Program-made: the position numbers and the translations under genes
Shown here: in pieces, positions 8,472 through 17,772 of the stretch
Numbering within the stretch: the stretch's first letter is position 1
Layout of the letters: every line of letters begins with the position of its first letter
Notes under the pieces: model-generated
Told to the model about the DNA's origin: nothing
Database searches by the model: none
Seen by the model: only the letters and a program-made list of their open reading frames with translations
Source: an uncultured Prevotellaceae bacterium
Lineage (GTDB): Bacteria; Bacteroidota; Bacteroidia; Bacteroidales; Bacteroidaceae
Length of the DNA stretch: 47,367 nt
Direction: 5' to 3'
NCBI GenBank assembly: GCA_946406555.1
Contig: CAMJLB010000005.1
Span: forward strand, 1 to 47,367

Positions 8472-10901
8472 ATGAACGTAATTACAAAGACCCTTCAATT
8501 GGCTGATGGAAGGACCATCACCATTGAAACCGGGAAAGTGGCAAAACAGACCGACGGCTCCGTGGTTCTCCGTATGAACAACACCGTACTCCTGGCCACC
8601 GTTTGTGCCGCAAAAGATGCAGTTCCCGGAACCGATTTCATGCCTTTGCAGGTAGACTATCGTGAACAGTACTCAGCCGCAGGCCGTTTCCCCGGCGGAT
8701 TCACCAAGCGCGAAGGCAAAGCCTCTGACAACGAAATCCTGACATCGCGACTCGTGGACCGCGTTCTCCGTCCACTCTTCCCCAGTAACTATCACGCAGA
8801 AGTATTCGTAAATGTGATGCTGCTCAGTGCCGATGGCGTTGACCAGCCCGATGCACTTGCCGGATTTGCTGCCTCGGCTGCACTGGCTTGCTCGGATATA
8901 CCCTTCGAGTGCCCCATCTCGGAAGTTCGTGTGGCTCGTGTCGATGGGAAGTATGTCATCGACCCCACCTTTGAACAGATGAAGCATGCCGACATGGACA
9001 TCATGGTGGGTGCCTCGGCAGAGAACATCATGATGGTGGAAGGCGAGATGAAAGAGGTGTCGGAGCAAGACCTGCTCGGCGCACTGAAGGCTGCCATGGA
9101 GGCTATCAAGCCCATGTGCGAGCTGCAGGCAGAGCTCTCGAAGGAGCTGGGCAAGGACGTGAAGCGCGAATACAACCACGAGGTCAACGACGAGGCACTG
9201 CGCGAGCGCATGAACAAAGAGCTGTATCAGCCCGCCTACGACATCACCAGGCAGGCACTGCCCAAGCAGGACCGCGCCGATGCCTTCGAGAAGCTGCTCA
9301 GCGACTTCAAGGAGAAGTTCTTCGCCGAGCGTGCCGCCGTGTCCGAGGCTTCTCCCTCGGAAGCCGAAATCAGCGACGAGGAATACGATGCCATGATGGA
9401 CCGCTACTACCACGACGTGGAGCGAGATGCCATGCGCCGCTGCATCCTCGACGAAGGCATTCGTCTCGATGGACGCAAAACCACCGACATTCGCCCCATC
9501 TGGTGCGAGGTGAGCCCGCTGCCCATGCCTCACGGAAGTGCTATCTTCACCCGTGGCGAGACGCAGAGCCTCTCTACCTGCACCCTGGGCACCAAGCTCG
9601 ACGAGAAGCTTGTCGACGACGTGCTTGAGCGCGGCTACATGAAATTCCTGCTCCACTATAACTTCCCCCCGTTCTGCACTGGCGAGGCCAAGGCACAGCG
9701 TGGCGTCGGCCGTCGCGAGATTGGCCACGGACATCTGGCTTGGCGCGGACTGAAGGGGCAGATTCCCGAGGATTTCCCCTACACCGTGCGTCTGGTGTCG
9801 CAGATTCTCGAGTCAAATGGCTCCAGCTCGATGGCTACCGTCTGCGCCGGCACACTGGCACTGATGGATGCCGGCGTACCCATGAAGAAGCCCGTCAGCG
9901 GCATCGCCATGGGCCTTATCAAGAATCCCGGTGAGGATAAGTATGCCGTGCTGAGCGACATCCTCGGCGACGAGGACCACCTGGGCGACATGGACTTCAA
10001 GACCACCGGCACGAAAGACGGTCTGACCGCCACGCAGATGGATATCAAGTGCGACGGCCTCTCGTTCGACATTCTGGAGAAGGCTCTCATGCAGGCCAAG
10101 GCTGGCCGTGAGCACATACTGCAGTGCCTCACCGACACCATCGCCGAGCCGCGTGCCGACTTCAAGCCACAGGTTCCTCGTATCGTGCAGATCGAGATTC
10201 CGAAGGAGTTCATCGGTGCCGTCATTGGCCCTGGTGGCAAGATTATCCAGCAGATGCAGGAAGACACCAAGACCACTATCACCATCGACGAAGAAGAGGG
10301 TGTGGGCAAGGTGCAGGTGGCAGGTCCCGACAAGGAGGCCATCGACGCTGCCCTGGCCAAGATCAAGGCCATCGTGGCCATTCCCGAGGTGGGCGAGGTC
10401 TACGACGGCGTGGTGCGCTCGATCATGCCTTACGGCTGCTTTGTCGAAATCATGCCGGGCAAGGATGGTCTGCTCCACATCAGCGAGATTGACTGGAAGC
10501 GCCTTGAGACCGTCGAGGAGGCTGGCATCAAGGAGGGTGACCACATTCAGGTGAAGCTGCTCGAGATCGACCCGAAGACGGGCAAGTATAAGCTCTCTCA
10601 CCGCGTGCTCATCGAGAAGCCCGAGGGCTATCAGGAGCGTCCGGCACGCCGTGAGCGTGGTGAGCGTCCCGAGCGTGGCGAGCGCAGGCCCCGTCCTGAG
10701 CGTGGCGAGCGTCCTGAGCGTGGTGAGCGTCCTGAGCGTGGTGAACGCAGGCCCCGTCCTGAGCGTGGCGAGCGTCCGGCACGTCAGCAGAGCGATTTCG
10801 CTGAGAAGTTGCAGCAGCGCCTCGGCGATGAGTACCACGATCCTGAGACCAACCGCGAGCCGCGCGACTTCAGCGATGCCCTCGACCACATGGACTTCTA
10901 A
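8472..10901 (+). CDS. pnp: Polyribonucleotide nucleotidyltransferase (PNPase) with Arg/Glu/Gly/Pro repeat tail
   Basis: RNase PH domains, KH ([24 protein letters not shown]) and S1 ([31 protein letters not shown]). Confidence 0.97.
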   Translation: MNVITKTLQLADGRTITIETGKVAKQTDGSVVLRMNNTVLLATVCAAKDAVPGTDFMPLQVDYREQYSAAGRFPGGFTKREGKASDNEILTSRLVDRVLRPLFPSNYHAEVFVNVMLLSADGVDQPDALAGFAASAALACSDIPFECPISEVRVARVDGKYVIDPTFEQMKHADMDIMVGASAENIMMVEGEMKEVSEQDLLGALKAAMEAIKPMCELQAELSKELGKDVKREYNHEVNDEALRERMNKELYQPAYDITRQALPKQDRADAFEKLLSDFKEKFFAERAAVSEASPSEAEISDEEYDAMMDRYYHDVERDAMRRCILDEGIRLDGRKTTDIRPIWCEVSPLPMPHGSAIFTRGETQSLSTCTLGTKLDEKLVDDVLERGYMKFLLHYNFPPFCTGEAKAQRGVGRREIGHGHLAWRGLKGQIPEDFPYTVRLVSQILESNGSSSMATVCAGTLALMDAGVPMKKPVSGIAMGLIKNPGEDKYAVLSDILGDEDHLGDMDFKTTGTKDGLTATQMDIKCDGLSFDILEKALMQAKAGREHILQCLTDTIAEPRADFKPQVPRIVQIEIPKEFIGAVIGPGGKIIQQMQEDTKTTITIDEEEGVGKVQVAGPDKEAIDAALAKIKAIVAIPEVGEVYDGVVRSIMPYGCFVEIMPGKDGLLHISEIDWKRLETVEEAGIKEGDHIQVKLLEIDPKTGKYKLSHRVLIEKPEGYQERPARRERGERPERGERRPRPERGERPERGERPERGERRPRPERGERPARQQSDFAEKLQQRLGDEYHDPETNREPRDFSDALDHMDF
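10634..10788 (+). repeat. In-frame tandem repeats in the pnp 3' end
   Basis: Iterated cgtcctgagcgtggcgag-type units encoding [18 protein letters not shown]. Confidence 0.85.
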
Positions 10902-10939
10902 CGCAGAAAAAAGACAACCTCTATAGCAAACGGAGCCTC

Positions 10940-10972
10940 TCTTTTCGTCAGTTGCGCGGCCTGTCAGGCCGC
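10940..10972 (+). repeat. Dispersed palindromic repeat, copy 1
   Basis: TCTTTTCGTCAGTTGCGCGGCCTGTCAGGCCGC; palindrome GCGGCCTG-T-CAGGCCGC. Confidence 0.85.
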
Positions 10973-11014
10973 CCACGCCAAGCAAAAGGAAAGACACTTT
11001 TCCCGTTTACTATC

Positions 11015-11074
11015 ACAACTGGAACAGCTTTTTGCCGGCAGGTCTTCTGCCACGCGAAAAGCTGTTTCAGTTGT
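11015..11074 (+). terminator. Long stem-loop downstream of pnp (possible terminator)
   Basis: acaactggaacagctttt (11015-11032) pairs with aaaagctgtttcagttgt (11057-11074), 17/18 plus one G-U; inner GGCAG-gtctt-CTGCC stem. Confidence 0.7.
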
Positions 11075-11208
11075 TCTTGTCTTCATCAGAATAATTGCTG
11101 AGGAAGACCGCTTCGCCAACAGGAGTAACTCTTCCGCCTTTCTACTGTTTTTTTTCGAATTTTCTGCCAGTTCCTATTGAATTGTTTGTTGTTCTCGCAT
11201 TTTTTCTT

Positions 11209-11216
11209 TACCTTTG
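11209..11216 (+). promoter_or_regulatory. Bacteroidetes promoter upstream of the GH gene (TTTG, about 20 bp, TACCTTTG)
   Basis: TTTG near 11185 and TACCTTTG at 11209-11216. Confidence 0.65.
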
Positions 11217-11249
11217 TCGCCAGAAAACAATCTAAAACAATATCAAATA

Positions 11250-14200
11250 ATGAAGAAGACACGTTTATTTATGTTGGCTTCCCTGCTGCTCTTGTCATCG
11301 GCGCAGCTCAGTGCCGCCAACACCAAGACTACCGTGACACAGGTCACGGCCACCGTCAGCGTGACGACCGATGTGGATTACGTCGTCACTGGTGCAACGC
11401 CTTTTGCCGATGCCGGCATCGTGAACTTGCAGAATACCGACCATGCGGTGCTCATCCTGCAGGCAGTGAAACCCTCGAAGGCCCTTGGACTGCTTGCCGA
11501 CCATGTGCAGATCAACGGCGAGAAGGCCGTCAACGGCACCAACTGTCAGGTGAAGATGTATAACCGTGGCTGCATCGTGCTGCCCTACGGCACGGCCACC
11601 AAGCCACTTACCGTCTACTCCGGACAGAACTACCAGGGTACGGCCGTCAACGACTTCGGGCTGGAGAACAGCGGCGGCTTCATGAACACGCTCACCGATG
11701 CCAAGCTGAACAACAAGATACGCTCGTTCAAGCTGAAGCGTGGCTACATGGTCACCTTCTCTACATTGCCGGGTGGCAGGGGCTACAGCCGTTGCTTCAT
11801 TGCCGCCAATGCCGACCTGGAGTTTGCCACCCTGCCGGCTGTGCTCGACCAGACCATCTCCAGCTACCGTGTGTTCAAGTGGTACGACTTCAGTAAGGCA
11901 GGCATTGCCAACGACACCCGCAAAGAGGTGTGCGACGCCACCAACGTGCAGGGCTGCTACTCTTTCGGGCTGGGCGAGGACCGGGGCATCGACACCGAGT
12001 GCGTGCCTCACCATATCTATGAAGACTGGCCTTCGGCAGCGGCCTGTGGCAGCGTGACCTATTCGCCCCACCTGAAGACCAACAACGAGCCGGGCAACTC
12101 GGCCGACGACCACCCGCAGAGCGTGGAGACCATCCTCAACAACTGGGAGAACCTCATGGCCACCGGCATGCGTCTCTGCTCGCCGTCGAGCCACGACGGT
12201 TCGCTGAATCATCTGCGTGCCTTCCTCGACAGCATCGACGCCCGAGGCTGGCGTTGCGACATTCTCGACATGCACTGCTACTGGCCCGAGGGCAGCTTTG
12301 GCAACCTCCAAGGCTGGTACAACAGCTACAAACGCCCCATCTGGATTTCTGAATGGGTGTGGGGCGCTTCCTGGAACAGCAATGGCGCCTTTGCCAACGG
12401 CGTGACCGAGGCGCAGAATGCCGCAGCAGTGCAGCGCATCGTGAACAACCTGAACTCATGGAGCTATGTGGAGAGGTACTTCTACTGGAACAGTGAGCGC
12501 GACCCCTCGCGCATCTATAAGAACGGGGCTCTCACCGAGACAGGACGCTGGTATGCGCAGCAGAACCCCGGGCTGGGCTTCCAGAACGTGCAGCACACGC
12601 CGAAGACTCCTGCCCAGAAAGATCCATCGGCCTTCACCGTGAGCTATAACAAGACGACCAGGAAAGCCACGCTGAAGTGGCGCGACGGCAATGGCGAGTG
12701 GAACAAGGCCATGGTCGTGGAGCGCAGTACCGACGGCGGCAAGACCTGGGAGGATTATTACACCCCACGGCAGACTGAGACCGCCTCAAACTACTCGTAT
12801 ACCGACGAGAACTCGCTCGACGGATACAGCTACCGCATACACATTACCGACCTGAACAGCCGCGACCGCTATTCTTCGGTACAGACCTGCGTCATAGAAG
12901 ATGCCACCACGGGCGATGCCGTCACCGTAGACGGGAAGTCGATGTATATCGGTGGCAACCAGATTCTCAATGCCAACTTCGACCTGGGGCTGCAAGGCTG
13001 GACCAACGGCACCGGTCAGCCCATCGGCGCACCTTGCTTCCAGGTGTGCGACTACGATGCCGTGAGCGGACCCTACCTCATGTCGTGGACTTCGATGCTC
13101 GCCTCGCAAGAAGGCTCGCTCATGCAGTCGTTCGACCTCCTGCCCAACACCCAGTATTATTTCGCCTTCTATCTGCGCAATGCCGGTGGCAACACCGTGA
13201 AGCTGGAACTGGCCGATGGCACCCAGGTCATGACGACGGCGAAGACCACCCCCTGGCAGATGCAGGCTGCCAAGTTCAATTCGGGCAACAATGCCAAGGC
13301 TACCTTCCGTGCCAGTCAGATAGACCGTGCCCGTTTCGACGGGTTCATGCTCTGCCGCCTCTTCGACTCTCGCGACGAGGCCATTGCCGATGCCATGGCC
13401 TATCAGCGGCAGAAGGCCGAGGCCGCCATTGCCTATAACACGGCGGAACCGGCGCTGAATGCCGAGCTGCAGGCCGTGCTCACGGCTACCACCGGCAACA
13501 GCGAGGCCGAGCTGAACAACCTGCAGGCTGCCACCGACCAGCTGCACGCCGCCCTGCGGCAGTTGCCACAGCTGCAGCAGCTCGTGGCCAAGGCTCAGGC
13601 TTACGTGGCGCTGGGCCTGCCCGATACCGAGGAGCTGGAGGCTGCCGTCACGACGACGGCCACGCTGTCGCAGGCCTCGCAGCTGTCCGGCCTTATTCAG
13701 AAGCTGGAGCAGGAACTGGCCAAGCTGCCGCAGTTCGAACTCATGGCGGGGGCTGTCAACAATCCCAGCTTCACCTCGTCGGGCTCGGGCTGGAACGTGA
13801 AGACCGGCACCTACCAGGGTGGCGACCAGCGGCAGAACACCGTGCTGGGAAAGACCTGCTGGAATGCTTGGTGGAACACCGCCGACCAGGCCCAGACGCT
13901 GGGCATCAGCCAGCAGCTCACCGCCGTGCCCGAAGGCATCTATTACCTCTCGGCCCAGGCCACTACCGAGCACTATTGTCTTTCCGACCAGCATGCCTTC
14001 ATGCACGATGAGGCCGGCCAGCGCGTAGAATCGCCCTGGCTTGCCTACGACCGCTTCGACTATCCCGACGTGGCCCAAGCCGATGCCTGGCAGACGCTCA
14101 CCACCATGCCCCTCTATTTTGCCGAGGGCAGCAACCTCACCATCGGTTTCGAAAGCTCTAAGCAGCATGCGCAGACCGGCGCATGGGTTCGCCCGGGCAG

Positions 14201-14888
14201 CAACAAGAACAATGCCAACAGCGACAACCGCGAGGGCTGGTGGTGTGCCACGGGCTTCCAGCTCTACCGCCTGCCGATCTGCCGTCTCACCAACGACGTG
14301 CCTAACTACTGGCGCACCATCATACTGCCCCAGGACTATAAGCCAGGCAAGGGCGTGCAGCTCTACGAGGTGGCCGGCATGACCAGCGAGAACGGACGCG
14401 ACTACGTGTGCCTGTCGCCTGTCGAGAGCCAGACGGCCGGCGTGCCTTGCGTATGCTTCAGCGAGGGGCAGCAGACCGACTTCTTCGTCAGTGGTGAGGC
14501 CGTCACCTCGCCGGTGGTAGGCGAGAACTCGCTCACGGGCAACTTCTCGGTAGACTATAACATCACGAAGATTCCCGCTTCGAAGATCGGTTCGCTGGTG
14601 CTCATCGATGGTGAGTGGAAGGAGCTGACGGCCGACGAGATGCCTTATGCCATGAAGAAGGGCACGGCCTATATCTCGGGTGGTCGCAAGCGTCTCACGG
14701 TGCTTCCTTCGTGGGAAGGTGCCAAGCTGCCCATCGAAGGCGTCTCGGTAGGCATCGCCGCCACCCGTCAGGCCGACAGCACCGCTCCCGTGCAGCGCTT
14801 CACCCTTGGCGGTCGCCCAGCCGGTACGGCACAGCGGGGCATCGTCGTAGAGAAGCAGGGCGACAGCGTCAGGAAGCTTCAGCGATGA
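11250..14888 (+). CDS. Secreted multidomain glycosyl hydrolase, GH128/Asl1-like catalytic domain
   Basis: Signal peptide MKKTRLFMLASLLLLSSAQLSA; KTNNEPGN and IWISEWVWG carry the two clan GH-A type glutamates; FnIII-like and carbohydrate-binding-like downstream regions; short Bacteroidetes C-terminal motif RFTLGGRPAGTAQRGIVVEKQG. Confidence 0.75.
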   Translation: MKKTRLFMLASLLLLSSAQLSAANTKTTVTQVTATVSVTTDVDYVVTGATPFADAGIVNLQNTDHAVLILQAVKPSKALGLLADHVQINGEKAVNGTNCQVKMYNRGCIVLPYGTATKPLTVYSGQNYQGTAVNDFGLENSGGFMNTLTDAKLNNKIRSFKLKRGYMVTFSTLPGGRGYSRCFIAANADLEFATLPAVLDQTISSYRVFKWYDFSKAGIANDTRKEVCDATNVQGCYSFGLGEDRGIDTECVPHHIYEDWPSAAACGSVTYSPHLKTNNEPGNSADDHPQSVETILNNWENLMATGMRLCSPSSHDGSLNHLRAFLDSIDARGWRCDILDMHCYWPEGSFGNLQGWYNSYKRPIWISEWVWGASWNSNGAFANGVTEAQNAAAVQRIVNNLNSWSYVERYFYWNSERDPSRIYKNGALTETGRWYAQQNPGLGFQNVQHTPKTPAQKDPSAFTVSYNKTTRKATLKWRDGNGEWNKAMVVERSTDGGKTWEDYYTPRQTETASNYSYTDENSLDGYSYRIHITDLNSRDRYSSVQTCVIEDATTGDAVTVDGKSMYIGGNQILNANFDLGLQGWTNGTGQPIGAPCFQVCDYDAVSGPYLMSWTSMLASQEGSLMQSFDLLPNTQYYFAFYLRNAGGNTVKLELADGTQVMTTAKTTPWQMQAAKFNSGNNAKATFRASQIDRARFDGFMLCRLFDSRDEAIADAMAYQRQKAEAAIAYNTAEPALNAELQAVLTATTGNSEAELNNLQAATDQLHAALRQLPQLQQLVAKAQAYVALGLPDTEELEAAVTTTATLSQASQLSGLIQKLEQELAKLPQFELMAGAVNNPSFTSSGSGWNVKTGTYQGGDQRQNTVLGKTCWNAWWNTADQAQTLGISQQLTAVPEGIYYLSAQATTEHYCLSDQHAFMHDEAGQRVESPWLAYDRFDYPDVAQADAWQTLTTMPLYFAEGSNLTIGFESSKQHAQTGAWVRPGSNKNNANSDNREGWWCATGFQLYRLPICRLTNDVPNYWRTIILPQDYKPGKGVQLYEVAGMTSENGRDYVCLSPVESQTAGVPCVCFSEGQQTDFFVSGEAVTSPVVGENSLTGNFSVDYNITKIPASKIGSLVLIDGEWKELTADEMPYAMKKGTAYISGGRKRLTVLPSWEGAKLPIEGVSVGIAATRQADSTAPVQRFTLGGRPAGTAQRGIVVEKQGDSVRKLQR

Positions 14889-14914
14889 TAAGTAGATGAA
14901 TAAAAAATAGTTTT

Positions 14915-15008
14915 ATCATTGAACACGAAGACACGAAGACACAAAGACACAAAGGGCTACGCATACGAGGCTATATCTTTGTGTCTTCGTGTCTTCGTGT
15001 TCAATTAT
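14915..15008. terminator. 29-bp stem-loop between convergent genes (putative bidirectional terminator)
   Basis: attgaacacgaagacacgaagacacaaag is perfectly complementary to ctttgtgtcttcgtgtcttcgtgttcaat. Confidence 0.8.
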
Positions 15009-15049
15009 AATATCCGTGAAATCCGCTTAATCGTGGTATAGTCGGTCGT

Positions 15050-17521
15050 CTATTCGTGCACCTTGCCGTAGGTGGGATACAGATACCAGTTGGTGGCATT
15101 GTAGTGGTTGGTGGCCCATGCATCGAAGGCATTGCCGTTGGCCAGGGCGTGCGAGCCGTCGAAGGCCTCGCTGATGCTGGTGCCCTCCAACGGATACTTG
15201 AAGCCGTTTGCCGGCACGCAGAGCGCCCAGGGAATGTTGTTGTTGTAGAGCCCCTTCCGCCCGGTGGCATAGTCGGCCAGCACCTCGTCGGTCTTCCAGG
15301 GCAGTGTGTGCACTTCCCAGAACGCGCCATTATAGCTCTCCAGGATAAACACGTCGAGGCAGTCTTGCGTGAAGCGTTTTGCGGCCTCGTCGTTGTTCAG
15401 CTTCAGCTCGAACACCATTGTGCGCGGCTCCTCGTTGTTCACGCCGACGAGTTTCTGGCTGTTGCGCTCGGTGGTGTTGATGTATATGTTGTTCACCATG
15501 CCGTTCACCTGTTCCTTTCTCATGGCCCAGTGTGCATTTTCGAAGAGGTTCAGCACCACGCAGTTCTTGCTGCCCTCGCTCTTCATGTCGTCGGGTATCG
15601 TCGGCTCGTCGTTCTTTATCACGCGGTAGCTCTCGGGCAGCCCGCTGTTGATGCCGTCTCTTCCCTTGGTCGTCACGGGCGCAGCCAGGTCGGTGGGCTT
15701 CACGCCGGTGAGCCTGATGGCGGCGGCAATCTGCTTGGTGGTGCCCACGGCGTCGAGCGACACGGTCAGCCTGACGGTGCGCCCGCACAGTTCGGGGTGC
15801 ACGGTGATTACCGCGTCGTTGTAGTCGTAGTCGCCGAAGTCTGGGAAATTGTCTTCAAACAGATATTTGTATCCCATTGGGGTCTCCGTGGGTTTGCTCA
15901 GCCGCTTCTTCTGCTGCGCCTCGTCGTTGTTGTAGCCCGGTCCGGTGGTGGCGCCTGCCGGAATGCTGATGAAGGCCGGTGCCGATGCCTCGCTCACGTA
16001 TTTGTATTCCGATGCCCTGACGATGCTGAGCATCGAGCGCGCATCGTCGCGTATGATCAGCTGCCCGTTCTGGTCGTAGCTTTCGGCATAGTTCCAGTCT
16101 AAGTAGATGCAGCCGCGGTCGGTATAATGCTTGGCCAGCCAGACGCGGTCGGTGTTGGTATACTCGTTGTTCTTGTCCTGGTTGACGTATATCTTCCCCA
16201 CGAAGTAGATGCGGTTGGCCTTGATGATGGCAAAGTCGCTCGTGCGCATCGAGCCGAAGAAGCAGGTGTTGTCTACATACAGGTGGTTGGCCTGCAGCAT
16301 GCTCTTGTTGTATAGGTAGTTGTTGTTCTGGCCGAAGCGTGCCTTGCCCTCCACGTCCATGCGGCTGTTCTCCAGGAGTGTGAGCTGCCCTATGGCGGCA
16401 TCGCCGGTAAACTGCCAGTAGCCGCCGTTCACCATGGCCGCGCTGCCCAGGCTGGGGCGGTTGCCGCCGGCCGTGATGGTGCCGTAGTTGATGATCATGG
16501 GCTTGCCCGTGGCTGGCGGGTTGGTCAGCGTGGTGAGGTTGATGCTGCCGCAGTTGTATAGGTTGCTGCCATTGAGCGAGAGCTCTCCGCCGGCGATGTC
16601 TCCCGCATTATAGCAGAGCGACCCCTGGCTCGTGCTGAGCGTGGCGTTGCTGGCTATCTTGATGCTGCCGCCCGGCAGCACCACAAAGCGCCCGCCGTTT
16701 ATCGCCGTGCTTCCTTCCACCGCCAGTTCGCCGCCATTGGCCACCACCATCGTCACATTGTTCAGTATGTTGCCGTTCAGCCTTGCCGTTCCTTCTATGT
16801 AGAGCACGGCATCGTTCACCGCGCCGCTCTGTGCCTGCATGCCGAAGCGCTTCCCCAGCTCGGTGCCGGCCTCCACGCGGTAGTGCCGCCCGTCGCCCTT
16901 GCCTGTTGAGGCTGTGCTCATCAAGGTGCCCTCCTGCGGCAGGTCGGCATCGCTCACGGCGGCATACTGCTGCATCTCCTCCAGACTGATGTGCTGCATG
17001 TTGGCTGTTTCCCCCTTTATGTCGGTGGTGGGGTTCAGGTAGTCGTCCTGCGAGTGATGGTAGTCGGGCTGCTGAGGGTCGCTGCCGGCTTGTGCCTCCG
17101 TTCCCCCGAAGCTCAGCTCTATCTGTTTGTTCACCGTATTGATGGGCTGCACCACACGGTGCCCCAGTTCGTCGAAGATGCCGACGTAGAGCAGCGACTG
17201 GCCTATGGGGTAGCTGTAGGCGGCATGCAGTTGCTGTCCGCTCGTCACCGTGTCGGTGTAGAGGTACACGTTGGAACCCACCGTGGCCGGGTTCTTCGTG
17301 TAGATGCCCACCTTGTAGCGTTGCCCGCTCTCGCCGCCCACGCTGATGTGGGCCTCGGCCTTTTCCATCGTGGCCCACGTCTGCCACTCGTCGATATAGT
17401 CTACCGGGAATTTCTTGGTCACCACCTCTTTATATACCTCGGGGTCGAACATTTCCTTGTTGCACCCTGCGGCCAGGAGGCCCAGCAGTGGCAGTGCCCA
17501 AATGGTGTGTCGTTTCATCAT
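15050..17521 (-). CDS. LruC/DUF4842 domain-containing surface lipoprotein with beta-solenoid-like centre
   Basis: Lipobox LAAGC; YLFEDNFPDFGDYDYNDAVITV signature; repetitive Gly/Asn-rich middle. Confidence 0.75.
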   Translation of the reverse strand: MMKRHTIWALPLLGLLAAGCNKEMFDPEVYKEVVTKKFPVDYIDEWQTWATMEKAEAHISVGGESGQRYKVGIYTKNPATVGSNVYLYTDTVTSGQQLHAAYSYPIGQSLLYVGIFDELGHRVVQPINTVNKQIELSFGGTEAQAGSDPQQPDYHHSQDDYLNPTTDIKGETANMQHISLEEMQQYAAVSDADLPQEGTLMSTASTGKGDGRHYRVEAGTELGKRFGMQAQSGAVNDAVLYIEGTARLNGNILNNVTMVVANGGELAVEGSTAINGGRFVVLPGGSIKIASNATLSTSQGSLCYNAGDIAGGELSLNGSNLYNCGSINLTTLTNPPATGKPMIINYGTITAGGNRPSLGSAAMVNGGYWQFTGDAAIGQLTLLENSRMDVEGKARFGQNNNYLYNKSMLQANHLYVDNTCFFGSMRTSDFAIIKANRIYFVGKIYVNQDKNNEYTNTDRVWLAKHYTDRGCIYLDWNYAESYDQNGQLIIRDDARSMLSIVRASEYKYVSEASAPAFISIPAGATTGPGYNNDEAQQKKRLSKPTETPMGYKYLFEDNFPDFGDYDYNDAVITVHPELCGRTVRLTVSLDAVGTTKQIAAAIRLTGVKPTDLAAPVTTKGRDGINSGLPESYRVIKNDEPTIPDDMKSEGSKNCVVLNLFENAHWAMRKEQVNGMVNNIYINTTERNSQKLVGVNNEEPRTMVFELKLNNDEAAKRFTQDCLDVFILESYNGAFWEVHTLPWKTDEVLADYATGRKGLYNNNIPWALCVPANGFKYPLEGTSISEAFDGSHALANGNAFDAWATNHYNATNWYLYPTYGKVHE

Positions 17522-17555
17522 CTTTGTCCTGTTTTGGTATCTTACATTTACGATG

Positions 17556-17563
17556 CAAATTTA
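17556..17563 (-). promoter_or_regulatory. -7 box TAAATTTG for the minus-strand LruC lipoprotein gene
   Basis: caaattta on + strand. Confidence 0.5.
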
Positions 17564-17691
17564 TGTATTTTTTTTCATCTTGCCATCTGTTCGGTATTGT
17601 TTTATTTTTCATTTTGTATATTATGTTTAAAAATATTCGGTGTTTAACAGATTTTAACTACTGATTGGCTATAACATATTTCAATTTTTTT

Positions 17692-17699
17692 TAAATTTG
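17692..17699 (+). promoter_or_regulatory. -7 box TAAATTTG for the plus-strand lipoprotein gene
   Basis: TAnnTTTG match. Confidence 0.5.
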
Positions 17700-17772
17700 C
17701 AAGCGGAATTAAATTTTTTTGAAGCGCGATAATCCGGACTATTCGAATTGTTTATAATTTATATTTATGTTT

